64,000 nucleotides of DNA from Mesostigma viride (Eukaryota > Streptophyta > Mesostigmatophyceae > Mesostigmatales > Mesostigmataceae): assembly GCA_009746045.1 (NCBI GenBank), contig RPFO01000189.1, positions 821,248 through 885,247 on the forward strand, in the 5' to 3' direction. A model generated the notes under the pieces. The model ran no database searches and was not told the DNA's origin. It saw only the letters and a list, made by a program, of their open reading frames with translations. Below are positions 9,520 to 22,290 of this stretch, one piece after another. Made by a program: the position numbers and the translations under genes. Position 1 is the first letter of the stretch; the number at the start of each line of letters is the position of its first letter.

Positions 9520-12330
9520 GCACACGCGGGCGCTTCCCCACGGAGGGGGTTCGTTGTCCTCTATGACCTGGGCCCACTTGGCCTTGTCGATCCATCATCT
9601 TGTTCCAAATCACGGAGAGGCCTACTAGGCCCCCCATGTCCTCTACGAGCTGTTCTTTGAAGGTGCGGGCCTTGCGGCGTCTAGCAGCACGGGGCCCGGC
9701 CCACGTCAGGAAGTGCCGGCCAGGCTGAGCTGGGCGCAGTCCCGCGGCCGGCGGGGCCACGTGAGGTGTCTACCTGGTTGGTGCGAGCTAAGTGCCCTAC
9801 TAGCTAGCTGCAGGCGCCGCTGCTTGATGGTGCTGGTGATATATGGCATGCCAAGGTACAGGTCCTCATTGCGGACATGAGCAGCATATCCTACTCTGAA
9901 AATGGATCGCAGCATGTTGGTGACCGCGCCGTCCAGCTTGCGGGCCAGGTCGGCGGTGAGGGTCCACGTCTCGGCCCCATACGTAAGAACATGAAGGACG
10001 AGGACCTTAAACAGGTCCTGTTTCTCGATCTTGCCCAGGGGCTTGCCCCACAAGGCCCGGTATTGGCGTAAAGAGTGCCAGGCGAGGGAGATGCGGTGGT
10101 CCACATCAGCTAGCCTCGCAGCTGGGAAGGAGGCTGCCCAGCAGCTTGACACGGTCACGATACAAGACTCCGAGCCGTCAAGGAGAAAGAGGGCTGGCGG
10201 TGGGTGAGTGAGCCCAATCGCCAGAGCCTCTGTCTTCTTGCTGACCTCAAGCCCCACTGTGCGGGCCTCGATAGCCGTCCAGGCAGTCAAGCCACGACGT
10301 CTGCACGTGCCCAGTGTCCTCGAAGAGGGTGGTGTCGTCTGCATAGATGATGTCCGCCAGCCGAATCTCCGTTTCCGCGCCGCCATGCAAGAAACGGTTG
10401 TCAACCTGCACCCCTGGTTCCCTACCCGCGATGCGGGCAAATCGCTTGCGCGCCTGAATCATTACGTATTCGACCACAATAATGAACAGGTAGGGCGACA
10501 GCACGCAGCCCTGCCACACACCCTTCTGTAATTATTCAAGGGCATGGCGGCGTGGTCCCGTACGTAGGAAGTGCGCACCGAAGTGGCACGGACCCTTCAT
10601 ACAGGTTGCGGATGACAGCAATAAGGGGGCGGGGGATCCGAAACAGCGCGAGGATATGGCCCATAGCGCAGGCCAGAAAACCGAATCCAAGGCTTTGATG
10701 AAGTCCACCAGCACAAGGTGCAGAGGGGACTCACCAGGCTGAAGGCGTGGCAGTTCTTCCACAAGGCGGTGAGTAGCGAAGAGCGCCTGTACTGTATTGC
10801 GACCTGAACGGAAGCCGTGCTAAGTCTCGCTGAGGGGACCGTCCAGGGCCGTGCGCAGGCGGTTCAGGATGAGCCGCATGAGATGAGCTTGAGGGGGCCG
10901 GCCGGGCACTTTGGATGCACACCCCTCTGTAGTTACCGCGGGGTCGGCTGGCGACCCCTTGTTCTTGTACAGCATCGTGCCAAAACTGTGTTGCCAGGCC
11001 GCTGGAGGTGGTTGCGACGACAGCAGAAGGCGGTTGCAGCTATCCCGGAAGAGCAGCATGACACCAGTGTCCTCGAATTCGGCTGCAAGTTTCACAACAG
11101 TCTGCGGCTGGAATCTCGTCGGAGCCGGTGGCGTCGTCGTAACGCAGACGCTGGACCGCCTCCGTGACCTCGCGAGATGTTGGAAAAGTAGAGGAAACTA
11201 ATGGGTTTTACACAATGCCTTGTGCTTGGCCTTGCTACCCTTTCACCTTGCAGGTGATGAAAGACTGAGCTTGAAGACAATGGAAGAGAGACCAGAAAAA
11301 GAGTTTTATTTCATAGGCTTAGAGGTTAGGAAAAGAGTTTGAATGGAGGTTCAATGGAGGTGGAATAGAGGTGAAATGGAGGTACCTGCCCTTAGGGGGC
11401 AGTTTCCTTTTATACCTTTTAGGCTAGGAAGGATGACATCAGCAATGACATCATCACAGATCTAGACATGATCCAATGAGCTGGCATAATAGCTAGATGC
11501 CAAGTGTCTACGTAATAATGTGCCACATAACCTGATTAATAAAGTGACACATCTCTTCTCCTTGGAGTGACAAGTGTCATGCAATGAGTCTACCCACTTG
11601 TCATCATGTAAGTCATAACATGTGTCATCATGAGCTTCCAACATTTGTCAGCTCATGGACCAAACACTTGTCCACTAGGCCATAGCACCACTTGTCAATC
11701 AAATACGTGATGCTACTAGGCTGACTCAGGGTACAAGTCATCCATGTCCAAGTATAGGACTATGGCACATGAATATTGATCAGCTCATTGAGCCCAATTC
11801 ATCAAGCTTATCAAAGCTATCAAATTCCCAGTCCATATGGAATAAATCCAACAAGAAATAAATCAGGCTGGGATATATTGTGGTCAGGTGGATATAATAT
11901 CCCTAACACGAGAGGTAAAAGGAGGCATGTCTGACGGGTCGCCAAGCGGGCCGATCGCTCAGCGGGGGGACTAGGTAGTCCGCCGCTGACCTAGGCGGGG
12001 CCGGGGGCCCGGCGGGGCCGCCGGCCAGGGCAGCTGGGCGGGCGGCGGCGGCTGGGAGCAGGGGCGGGGGCGGCGCAGCGGTCCCCACGACCTCGGCAGT
12101 GGCCGCGGCCCAGGTACGAAGCCGCTTGGCGGGGGCGCCAGGAACGTCGTGGCGGTGGGACCGGCCGAGGCCGTCTGGGTGCCCGAGCCGCTTGTACCAG
12201 AACCAGGCCCCCTTGCTGTCGTGCTTCTGCTGGCGGCTGCGCAGGTCCTTGACCATCTGCTGAGCGCCTGCCTTCTCAGCCTGCTCGTCGTAGGCGACCC
12301 GCTGAGCCGCTGGGAAGGCCCACACTAAAT
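9520..12330 (-). pseudogene. LINE ORF2 reverse transcriptase, decayed and interrupted by a solo LTR
   Basis: On the minus strand, RT motifs appear in order. KNKG lies near 10.97 kb. A stop-interrupted QxGFR motif is at 10822 (ET*HGFRSGRNT). LVDFIKALDSV is near 10.69 kb, QGCVLSPYLF near 10.51 kb and the catalytic IYADDTTLF near 10.33 kb. After a frameshift near 10.28 kb comes a C-terminal region ending near 9.54 kb. The N-terminal part (11914-12325) is separated by a 731-bp solo LTR at 11178-11908. RT of this kind copies LINE RNA at nicked target DNA. The frame 11095-10247 has only two stops, TAG at 10820-10822 and TAA at 10532-10534, both at plausible Gln positions. The endonuclease domain is not seen. 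Confidence 0.8.
11178..11908. mobile_element. Solo LTR with 5-bp target duplication
   Basis: The 731-bp sequence starts TGTTGG and ends CTAACA (TG..CA). It is flanked by the direct repeat CGAGA at 11173-11177 and 11909-11913. It lies inside the LINE ORF2, which reads across the site (..SFYLS / REVTEAVQRL..) when it is removed. A single LTR with a perfect target duplication is the usual product of recombination between the two LTRs of an element. No other copy of this LTR is in the window. Confidence 0.85.
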
Positions 12331-12672
12331 CACTAATCGAAAATTACTTGGGAAATGTTGTCTCGGGCTAAAGGACATGTGCGCCCCTCAATTGTGGAGT
12401 AAAATTGGATGTATAATTGAATGAAATACATTATTACATTCCATGCATCGATGCTCGAGTCATTGCGATATCTGAATATGTTACATAATCACAGACCCAT
12501 CAATTGGAAGATCAGAAAGCTCCAGTGCATCTGCTCTACGACCGGACGTCTCAATCGTACGTAGTGCTTTCGAGTTATAATTACCCTCAATATATGTCTG
12601 GAAAATCCACGTGCAGGCAGTGTCAACTGCATGGTATATCAACTAGTTATGTACATGTCAAGATGATGACAG
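12331..12672. other. Intergenic stretch, nothing recognised
   Basis: AT-rich sequence between the LINE 5' boundary and the unidentified minus-strand exon. Confidence 0.35.
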
Positions 12673-13122
12673 TCAAGCGAGGCCATACATGTTGACGGAC
12701 AAGTGAGCCTGTAGACCTACGTCGATCCCCAGTTCCTCGATGTCGCGCGCAGCCCCGATATCATCTGATTTCCAATCCCCAACGGCCGTCGGCTCCGCAA
12801 AATCCACGTTCGCGATTAAACAGTGCAACCGCGCGGGCCGTTCTAACTTGCAATCCACCTATACAATGGGCTCCGTCTCGTCACCGTGCGTTCGCATCAA
12901 CAGGACAGCCACGGGTGTCGCGACGTCTCGGACGCTGTGCACAATACGCATCATCTCGGTGATCGCAGCCGTCGAGCACGTCACAAGCATCAATTATTCT
13001 CTGGACGAATTCTCGTGACCGTGTTGATTTTAATGTCTGCCAACTTCACGACTGTGAACAGCAGCCTCACGCACGTCCGGTCCATCCGACTCCGTCAGGC
13101 GGTCGGTGTTGCGAATGGCGTC
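12673..13122 (-). CDS. Unidentified protein, probable terminal exon, with in-frame TAA/TAG
   Basis: Reading the minus strand from 13122, just after an acceptor-like pyrimidine tract and CAG, gives 149 codons with ordinary protein composition ending in TGA (12673-12675). Recognisable blocks are DAIRNTDRLTESDGPDVREA, MMRIVHSVRDVATPVAVLLM, RTHGDETEPIV, VDCKLERPARLHCLIANVDF and AARDIEELGIDVGL. Three in-frame stops interrupt it: TAA 13030-13032, TAA 12994-12996 and TAG 12859-12861, with none of the TGA type. Either TAA/TAG are sense (Gln) here or this is a pseudogene. I do not recognise the family. Earlier exons would lie above 13124 and were not identified. Confidence 0.4.
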
Positions 13123-13764
13123 CTGCGTGCAAAAACCAGTACATGAAAAACGAGGACAGTAATATTATCTCTACAAGCTCACCAGCCACTGGAATGACTG
13201 TTCAAAGGGTGACAAGAGTGCGCGGACACCTTTTCATGTTCCTACCTTCATACTCCTTCATAGACAACGGTGCCGGATATCTTGTTTGAAGGTTCCGTTA
13301 CAGCGATTTCCCGCCTTGCGCTCTCTGCACTCAGAATAAGAAGTCTTACGCCACGTCCAAACCACTGTTCCAAATTTTTATTACGTGGCCGCCTTGGCAT
13401 GATATGGCCCCACTGGCCCCACATCTAGACTTCGCGGTTGTGGCAAGTAGGCGCCACTAGGCTGCATTTTCCGTTCTGTTCGTCCCTTGTAACGTCGATG
13501 CCGGCTCATGCCGCCGCGTATGCATACGGCATTCGTATTAATCGGCCCACACCGTCCCGTTCGTTCCTTTCATTCGTATTTATCGACGCGTACCGTACCC
13601 TAGCGTCACGCGTCACGCGTCACCGGGTGCTCCCAACACCGGGTGTGATTTCCAAAAACCCCGATCTACGCGTGTAGTTCATGCGGCATTTGATTTGGGC
13701 TTCTACTGTACGACGCGTACGCGACAAGGACCCCGGCGATCGATCACGGGCACGCGGCCCGGCC
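13123..13764. other. Intergenic region upstream of the LRR gene
   Basis: Presumed to hold the promoter of the plus-strand LRR gene, and possibly further exons of the minus-strand gene. Overlapping GTCACGCGTCACGCGTCACC sits near 13605. No confident TATA box or other element was identified. Confidence 0.3.
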
Positions 13765-13917
13765 ATGGCGCCCAGGTCGGATGGTCGACGTATTCTCCGC
13801 CGGTTTTCGGTTGCGTTGTTGCTGTCAATATTTGCCCTTCTCGGCCGGGCAAGTTGTCGCGCCCTTAACAGCACCGATGCATCAGACGCCCCTCGCGTCA
13901 TCATGGCCGGATATCAG
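13765..13917 (+). CDS. LRR gene exon 1: signal peptide
   Basis: 51 codons starting at ATG 13765. A basic start (APRSDGRRILRR) is followed by a hydrophobic core (FSVALLLSIFALLG) and a likely cleavage region (RASCRA), so the product is probably secreted or membrane-targeted. It ends GGA TAT CAG before donor gtacgt (phase 0). An in-frame ATG at 13681 would add 28 Arg-rich residues in front; I prefer 13765 because it gives a normal signal peptide. Confidence 0.65.
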
Positions 13918-14340
13918 GTACGTGCGGCTGCCGATATCGATCCTGCTAGTTAATTAGGGTATACGTTATAGCGAAATGGCTCCGCGCCGGCACGGTTATG
14001 AATCTCAATACATGGGCTTATGTTGCGTGTTAGCGTGTAGCGTCATGGCCACATAGGCGCAAGTAGTAAAATCCTTGTCGCGGTCGTCTCTCTTGTTGTA
14101 CTGTCGAGTCGGCATGTCCAGCTCAACTGTGTCCTAGCGCTCTTGACGAGCTTCAAGAGTGGCCGTCGGCAGCTATAGTACTGTGCTCTCTTTCTGCTCC
14201 TTCTCTCGGCGCGCGCGCCCCTTGCCTCGTATTGCGCCCTCTTTATTCAAATCTCTTTAGGCCCTTCCCACATTCGTTAGTTCCGGGGGGTTAGGGTCCT
14301 AATTCAGTCGGTTCCGGAACTAAAGAGGTTTCCACATTTG

Positions 14341-14665
14341 ACCGTCAATTAGACCGGGGATGGGGGGGGGCGTGGCCGTGGCCGTGGCCGTGGGGCCGTG
14401 GGGCCGTGGGGCCGTGGGGGTGCAGGGGGTGGGGTGGGGTGGGGTGGGGGACCCGGGGGTGACGGGTGACGAGTGACGGGTGAGGGGTGGGTGAGGGGTG
14501 GGTGAGGGGTGGGTGAGGGGTGGGTGAGGGGTGGGTGAGGGGTGAGGGGTGAGCGAGGGCCGGGTGAGCGAGGCCGGGTGAGGGGTGAGGGATGAGGGCC
14601 GTGGAGGGCCGCGGGTGAGGGGGGAGGGGTGACGGGTGACGGGTGAGGGATGATGGACTGATGGG
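14341..14665 (+). repeat. G-rich minisatellite
   Basis: (GTGGCC)n/(GGGGCCGTG)n changes into (GGTGGGGT)n and then (GTGAGGGGTG)n. It is almost C-free on this strand except in the CCGTGG part. Long open frames on the minus strand (Pro/His/Ser-rich) are low-complexity artefacts. Confidence 0.85.
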
Positions 14666-14879
14666 TGGGGTGGCCCGGGGTGCAAATGCCTGCATCAGCT
14701 GTGTTGGGCCGGGACGGGTGGGGGGTGCATGGCTTCAAGTGTTGACCAATGGGTGGCGTTCAATATTGTTACCTGATGGTTGCACTGCATGGCGCCTCAG
14801 TATGTACTGTATAAAGGCCGCCAGCATGCGCAGTGATGATCAGATTACGATTACTGCATGTCAGTCAGCCACTCACTCA

Positions 14880-15426
14880 GTCATGCAGTCATGCAGTCAG
14901 TCAGTCAGTCGGTCGGTCGGTCGGTCGGTCGGTCGGTCGGTCGGTCGGTCGGTCGGTCGGTCGGTCGGTCGGTCGGTCGGTCGGTCGGTCGGTCGGTCGG
15001 TCGGTCGGTCGGTCGGTCGTCGTCGGTCGGTCGGTCGGTCGGTCGGTCGGTCGGTCGGTCGGTCGGTCGGTCGGTCGGTCGGTCGGTCGGTCGGTCGGTC
15101 GGTCGGTCGGTCGGTCGGTCGGTCGGTCGGTCGGTCGGTCGGTCGGTCGGTCGGTCGGTCGGTCGGTCGGTCGGTCGGTCGGTCGGTCGGTCGGTCGGTC
15201 GGTCGGTCGGTCGGTCGGTCGGTCGGTCGGTCGGTCGGTCGGTCGGTCGGTCGGTCGGTTGGTCGGTCGGTCGGTCGGTCGGTCGGTCGGTCGGTAGGTC
15301 GGTCGGTCGGTCGGTCGGTCGGTCCGTCGGTCCGTCCGTCCGTCCGTCCGTCCGTCGGTCCGTCGGTCGGTCGGTCGGTCGGTCGATCGGTCAGTACCAG
15401 TCAGTCAGTCAGTCAGTCAGTCAGTC
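14880..15426 (+). repeat. (TCGG)n tetranucleotide microsatellite with (CAGT)n borders
   Basis: About 120 copies of GGTC from roughly 14907 to 15392. One TCGTCG slip is near 15018, and GGTC-to-CGTC variants occur in the 3' part. It is bordered on both sides by CAGT repeats, as if the array grew out of a CAGT repeat by a point change. Confidence 0.95.
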
Positions 15427-15641
15427 ACATCTAGGGTTTAATACTAAAACCCTAACAAGTCAGTCAGTCAGTCATTTGGATCCCACGCCGGTCTCTGCCA
15501 GACAGAGATTCAACCCGGCCTGGCAGCCGAGGACCGAAAATGCCACGTTCCTATGTACTGGGCAGGGTACTTACTAGGCGTTAATGTTCGGTGGCACGTA
15601 CAATCTCGATGAACTTACCCGGTATTTTCGGGTTAATATAG

Positions 15642-15729
15642 GGGCTCGAGGGTACCTCACGGGATCAGGTTACATCTAGTGCCGCTGAGCTCCTTGCTGA
15701 CGAGGCTGCCTGGTCATATGGCCGTACAG
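15642..15729 (+). CDS. LRR gene exon 2: linker
   Basis: 88 bp from acceptor ..ATATAG to donor gtaagt. It reads GLEGTSRDQVTSSAAELL then ADEAAWSYGRT and ends with one extra G (phase 1). That G completes GAT (Asp) with the start of exon 3. No domain is recognised. It is accepted mainly because both splice sites and both phases fit exons 1 and 3 exactly. Confidence 0.6.
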
Positions 15730-17104
15730 GTAAGTACGTAGTGTAAGGGGTTGAATAACATTATTAGCGAATCAGCGGTGGCTCCGGGCTCAGCGCCCTT
15801 CTAGTCGCAAATTTTGGTTCCTCGGATTTGTTGCCACGTCATCTCTCTCTCCTGGGAGGCCGCTTGTGGCGTGCATCCAACTTGTGCATGGGGGATGATC
15901 GTGGGGTTGGGCCGCTGGCCGGGGGACAGATTGAGGCATTGGTTTGGGGGGGGCGGAGGCCGGGAGGGTTGGAGCTGTGCAACATTGGCGCTGGTGGGTG
16001 CGCATGTATTTTCAATCTTATCGATCATACGTACTTTAGCCATATTCAGTGTTCCAAAGTTTGCACTTGATCAAGCTAATGAGTGTTCCTTGTTTTGATT
16101 AAGCCAGTGACTCAATCGGCCTCTAGAAATCAAGTATACAGCATATTAGTATCTCGATCCCGCTAGCTGGCCAGCTACCAAGGTGGGATGGCCACGTGCT
16201 TCTTTGCGGACAATTGAAGCTTGGAGATGGATTTCCCAATGGTCATGCCATGCATGCGCCGCTGCCATACTATTTCTCAATTTAAATTATTTGTGATTAT
16301 GTGTGGCTATGGGTGCTCCCCTGCATGCAGGACTTGCCGGCATTGTCGCATACAGGGCGCAGGCTCCTGCAACAAACGACGTCCCCTGGTACGTGATCTG
16401 ATTTGAGTACATTCAAGCACGATTCAGTGGCGGCCGTGGCAAATAGATTAATAGAATAAGCCTGATTGGTGGCCGGCGGGCGTCACGCAAGTGCCGTAAC
16501 CATCATGTGCGTGCAATGATGCATTACTGTCTGACTCAAATTCGTCTACTACTGTAAGATTGAGAATAAAAAACGTGTTTGCCAAGCATATACTACTATG
16601 TAATTGGTTTTACGAAATTCCCTGTTTTAATTTAACTTGGTGTTTAATTATTTCTATTTATCTTTTAAACGAACAATGGGCAGCAACTCTCTTTCTAGAA
16701 CAACTGCAACTTGTCAGCGCTCATTACCGCAGCATGGTGCTCACATATTTGTACCAGCCTCGAATGCACGGCAGAATACGACATATATAGCTGCATCATT
16801 GATGGTCACGGAGGCTCGATCCCCCTTATCCCATGCAGCCTGGCCTGGAGTTGAATGCTAAATGCAGTGGTACTCCCGCAGTTACAACTTTTGTGCTCCC
16901 GTTAATTGTTGCTCCTCCTAGGCATCAGCCCTTCATGTTTTGTGTCCAGCTTGTGTTCACTGGCTCTCGTTAGGCTGCGCGTCACATGGTGGATTTTTTT
17001 CTTTCCTACTAAGTCTATATACACGCGGTGGTTTTGAAGCCACGTGACCTTTCCTGATCGACTGCCGCGTGGCCTCTGGCTGCGCCTGGTTCACTGTCGG
17101 ACAG
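15730..17104 (+). other. LRR gene intron 2
   Basis: No transposon ends or coding regions recognised. Confidence 0.5.
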
Positions 17105-17246
17105 ATGTCGTGGCTCAATTGCTCAGCATCAAGGCGGGCCTGGTAGACAACTCCGGGGTTTTGCTCAGCTGGGTGGGCACCGATGTGTGTTTCGGCGGCT
17201 GGAATGGCGTCAACGGTTGTGATGGAGATGGCAACCCAACTTTACT
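17105..17246 (+). CDS. LRR gene exon 3: LRR N-terminal cap
   Basis: Reads DVVAQLLSIKAGLVDNSG, then VLLSWVGTDVCFGGWNGV and NGCDGDGNPTLL. This is the LRRNT_2 cap of plant LRR receptors: the (A)LLxxKAGL helix, W..D.C..W.GV and a second Cys, with Cys residues expected to pair. Acceptor TTCACTGTCGGACAG, donor gtacgt, leaving CT (phase 2). In the usual plant motif the second Cys directly follows GV-x; here an Asn-Gly pair precedes it. Confidence 0.8.
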
Positions 17247-17631
17247 GTACGTCCCTTGCTTGTTCTTCTTAGACTGATGTCATACTGTAGGTATAGAAGT
17301 CGGGAAGTAAATAGTTGGGGGGCATGGCAGCCCTGTGCGCTGTTTATGGTATTTTTTGACAAGTATCGCAACATCGCAAATTTTTTTTATCGTGCGTAAT
17401 GTTTAGGACACTGAGGTAGAGGCAGACCGTGGCATCTTCAGTAAAAAAAAAAAATCATATTTCTATGAGAATTTATTGCGTTACCAAGTTTCGCAACAAC
17501 CAGTTTTGCCAGCTAAATTATGTAGGTTTGCAACAGTTTTGTTTTTTTGGTCCTGCAGCCGCTGCTCCTGGGAAGTTGCGAAGTTGCGATTCTTGTTGCG
17601 ATACTGCTGATGCCCCGTGTACGAGCATTAA

Positions 17632-20760
<3,129 letters not shown>

Positions 20761-20934
20761 TGTACTTAGACCGTATTTTTCGCTGCTAAGGTATCGTCCA
20801 AAAAAATCCCAAAAATATGTCCAAGAAATATCTTTTCACTACATAGTATTTGAATAAATTTTGAGAGAATTTTTCCCTAAAATAGTTTTGCGACGAATTT
20901 TGTACCGAACCTCCAATAATTAACTCGGTCCTCC

Positions 20935-21354
20935 CTAGAGGACTGAGAAAAACTCAGTCCTCTCCAGAGGTAGTGAGACAGATGACGAGTTAAACCCATA
21001 GTCCGGGAATGGGTTTTTGGCATTTTTAGACCCCTGAAAATGCAAAAAATCATAACTCATAGGCACCAACTCCAAATATGTACCCCCAACCAAGGTGCTA
21101 GGAGTATCTACACTTGAAGGGCTTTCAGAAAATGCAATAAAATCACGAGTCCATTGATTTGCAAGATATTTACTGCCAAAGTTGGACAAAAGACGATCAT
21201 TTTCAGGTAAGCAAAATCCCCTTAGATAATAACATCTACTGGGAGGGTAAGGAACCTCAATACTAACATTGGACAATTTCATTGGATAGTGCCACCGTGC
21301 TTTCCTTGGGTCAGACCGCACGGATAGCCCATCTGACCTATATAATGCGCTCAC
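20935..21354 (-). CDS. Hypothetical 139-residue open frame
   Basis: An uninterrupted minus-strand frame of mixed composition (for example NDRLLSNFGSKYLANQWTRD and GGTYLELVPMSYDFLHF) that looks less random than its neighbours. No family is recognised, and it lies in an intron of the LRR gene on the opposite strand. Its C-terminus overlaps a strong hairpin (20937-20963). It may be part of an unrecognised mobile element. Confidence 0.2.
   Translation of the reverse strand: MSALYRSDGLSVRSDPRKARWHYPMKLSNVSIEVPYPPSRCYYLRGFCLPENDRLLSNFGSKYLANQWTRDFIAFSESPSSVDTPSTLVGGTYLELVPMSYDFLHFQGSKNAKNPFPDYGFNSSSVSLPLERTEFFSVL
20937..20963. repeat. Perfect 11-bp hairpin
   Basis: AGAGGACTGAG, AAAAA loop, CTCAGTCCTCT. 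No context indicates a function. Confidence 0.8.
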
Positions 21355-21769
21355 TTACGTGTGTGGGTTACGCGCGCGTAAGCAGCCATCCATGAAATGC
21401 CACACAGTTATGCATTGTATACAGCCACATAGGACTGTCAAAAGTGCTGGGAAACAAAGAAGTGCTAAACCAGCACTAACGGAACGGCATCCTCCAAAGA
21501 AACACCACAAACTTAGCAGATTTGGGGCTTATAGCACTCATACATACAGCAGGCATGGAAACCTGCTGCAAGAGGCACTGATACACTCGTGTAAAATCGA
21601 TGTGTAAACGACAGATTCCCGTGCAAACGACATGCAAACACGTTGCCGTACCTGGCTTGATCACGACCTTTCCGGGTTCTGCTGGCCGGGACCCTCATGT
21701 CTCACACTGGCTAATGCTTTCCAGGCATAGGCCGCCATAGCCGCATAGTGAATGCATCCGACATGATTA

Positions 21770-22290
21770 CCAGGTTGATGTTCTGTGCAAAGATGACCTA
21801 TACCGAATTCACAGGGACGCTGCTGCGGATGTCCCGTACCAAAACTGGGTGCTTGGGCTGGCGCAGACTGCCGGGCCATAAGAAGAAAATCGAAATATGA
21901 CATGCCATTACTCATCTGGTACTGAAGACCAAGAAAGCAGTAATTTCCTACCTGTATTTTCCCAATGCTATACATCTGGCTACGAAAATCACGCATCATC
22001 ATTCTGAGCAACATTCTGAACCGTTACAAGCCGCGAGACGCAAATTTCCTTGATAACGGTGCCCACGCTGGCAAACATATCTAGTTACGCGCGCGCGAGT
22101 GAAAATTTCCCGCCAAAGTGGCGTGATACTTTCTCAATACACGTTGTAATTACCGGGCTACAGTATGGCGATTATTACCCCCAAACCTATGCATCACCTT
22201 CGTCCCTATGCAAGTGTTCCCAGACCCACCGGACAACTTCCCTCCGTCACGGGTGGCGCGGCGCTCCTGGAATTGAAGGCCGCGCCACCG
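21770..22290 (+). repeat. Dispersed repeat R, copy 1
   Basis: Matches the reverse complement of about 41080-41625 in the same order over about 500 bp. Shared blocks include ACTCATCTGGTACTGA, ATTCTGAGCAACATTCTGAA and CCCCCAAACCTATGCATCAC. Substitutions and small gaps show it is old. Ends and class are unknown. Confidence 0.7.

Larger units (their letters stand above)
13918..15641 (+). other. LRR gene intron 1
   Basis: Contains a G-rich minisatellite and a (TCGG)n array (listed separately) and otherwise unremarkable sequence. A short inverted pair of telomere-like CCCTAA units flanks position 15440 (AGGGTTTA..AAACCCTA). Confidence 0.5.

Noticed and set aside
14880-15426. VGRS-repeat protein frames up to 260 residues
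   Set aside because: Direct translation of (TCGG)n; the frames have no conserved start or flanks.
15430-15455. Interstitial telomere sequence
   Set aside because: Only one CCCTAAA-like unit on each side of a short palindrome; too little for a telomere repeat.
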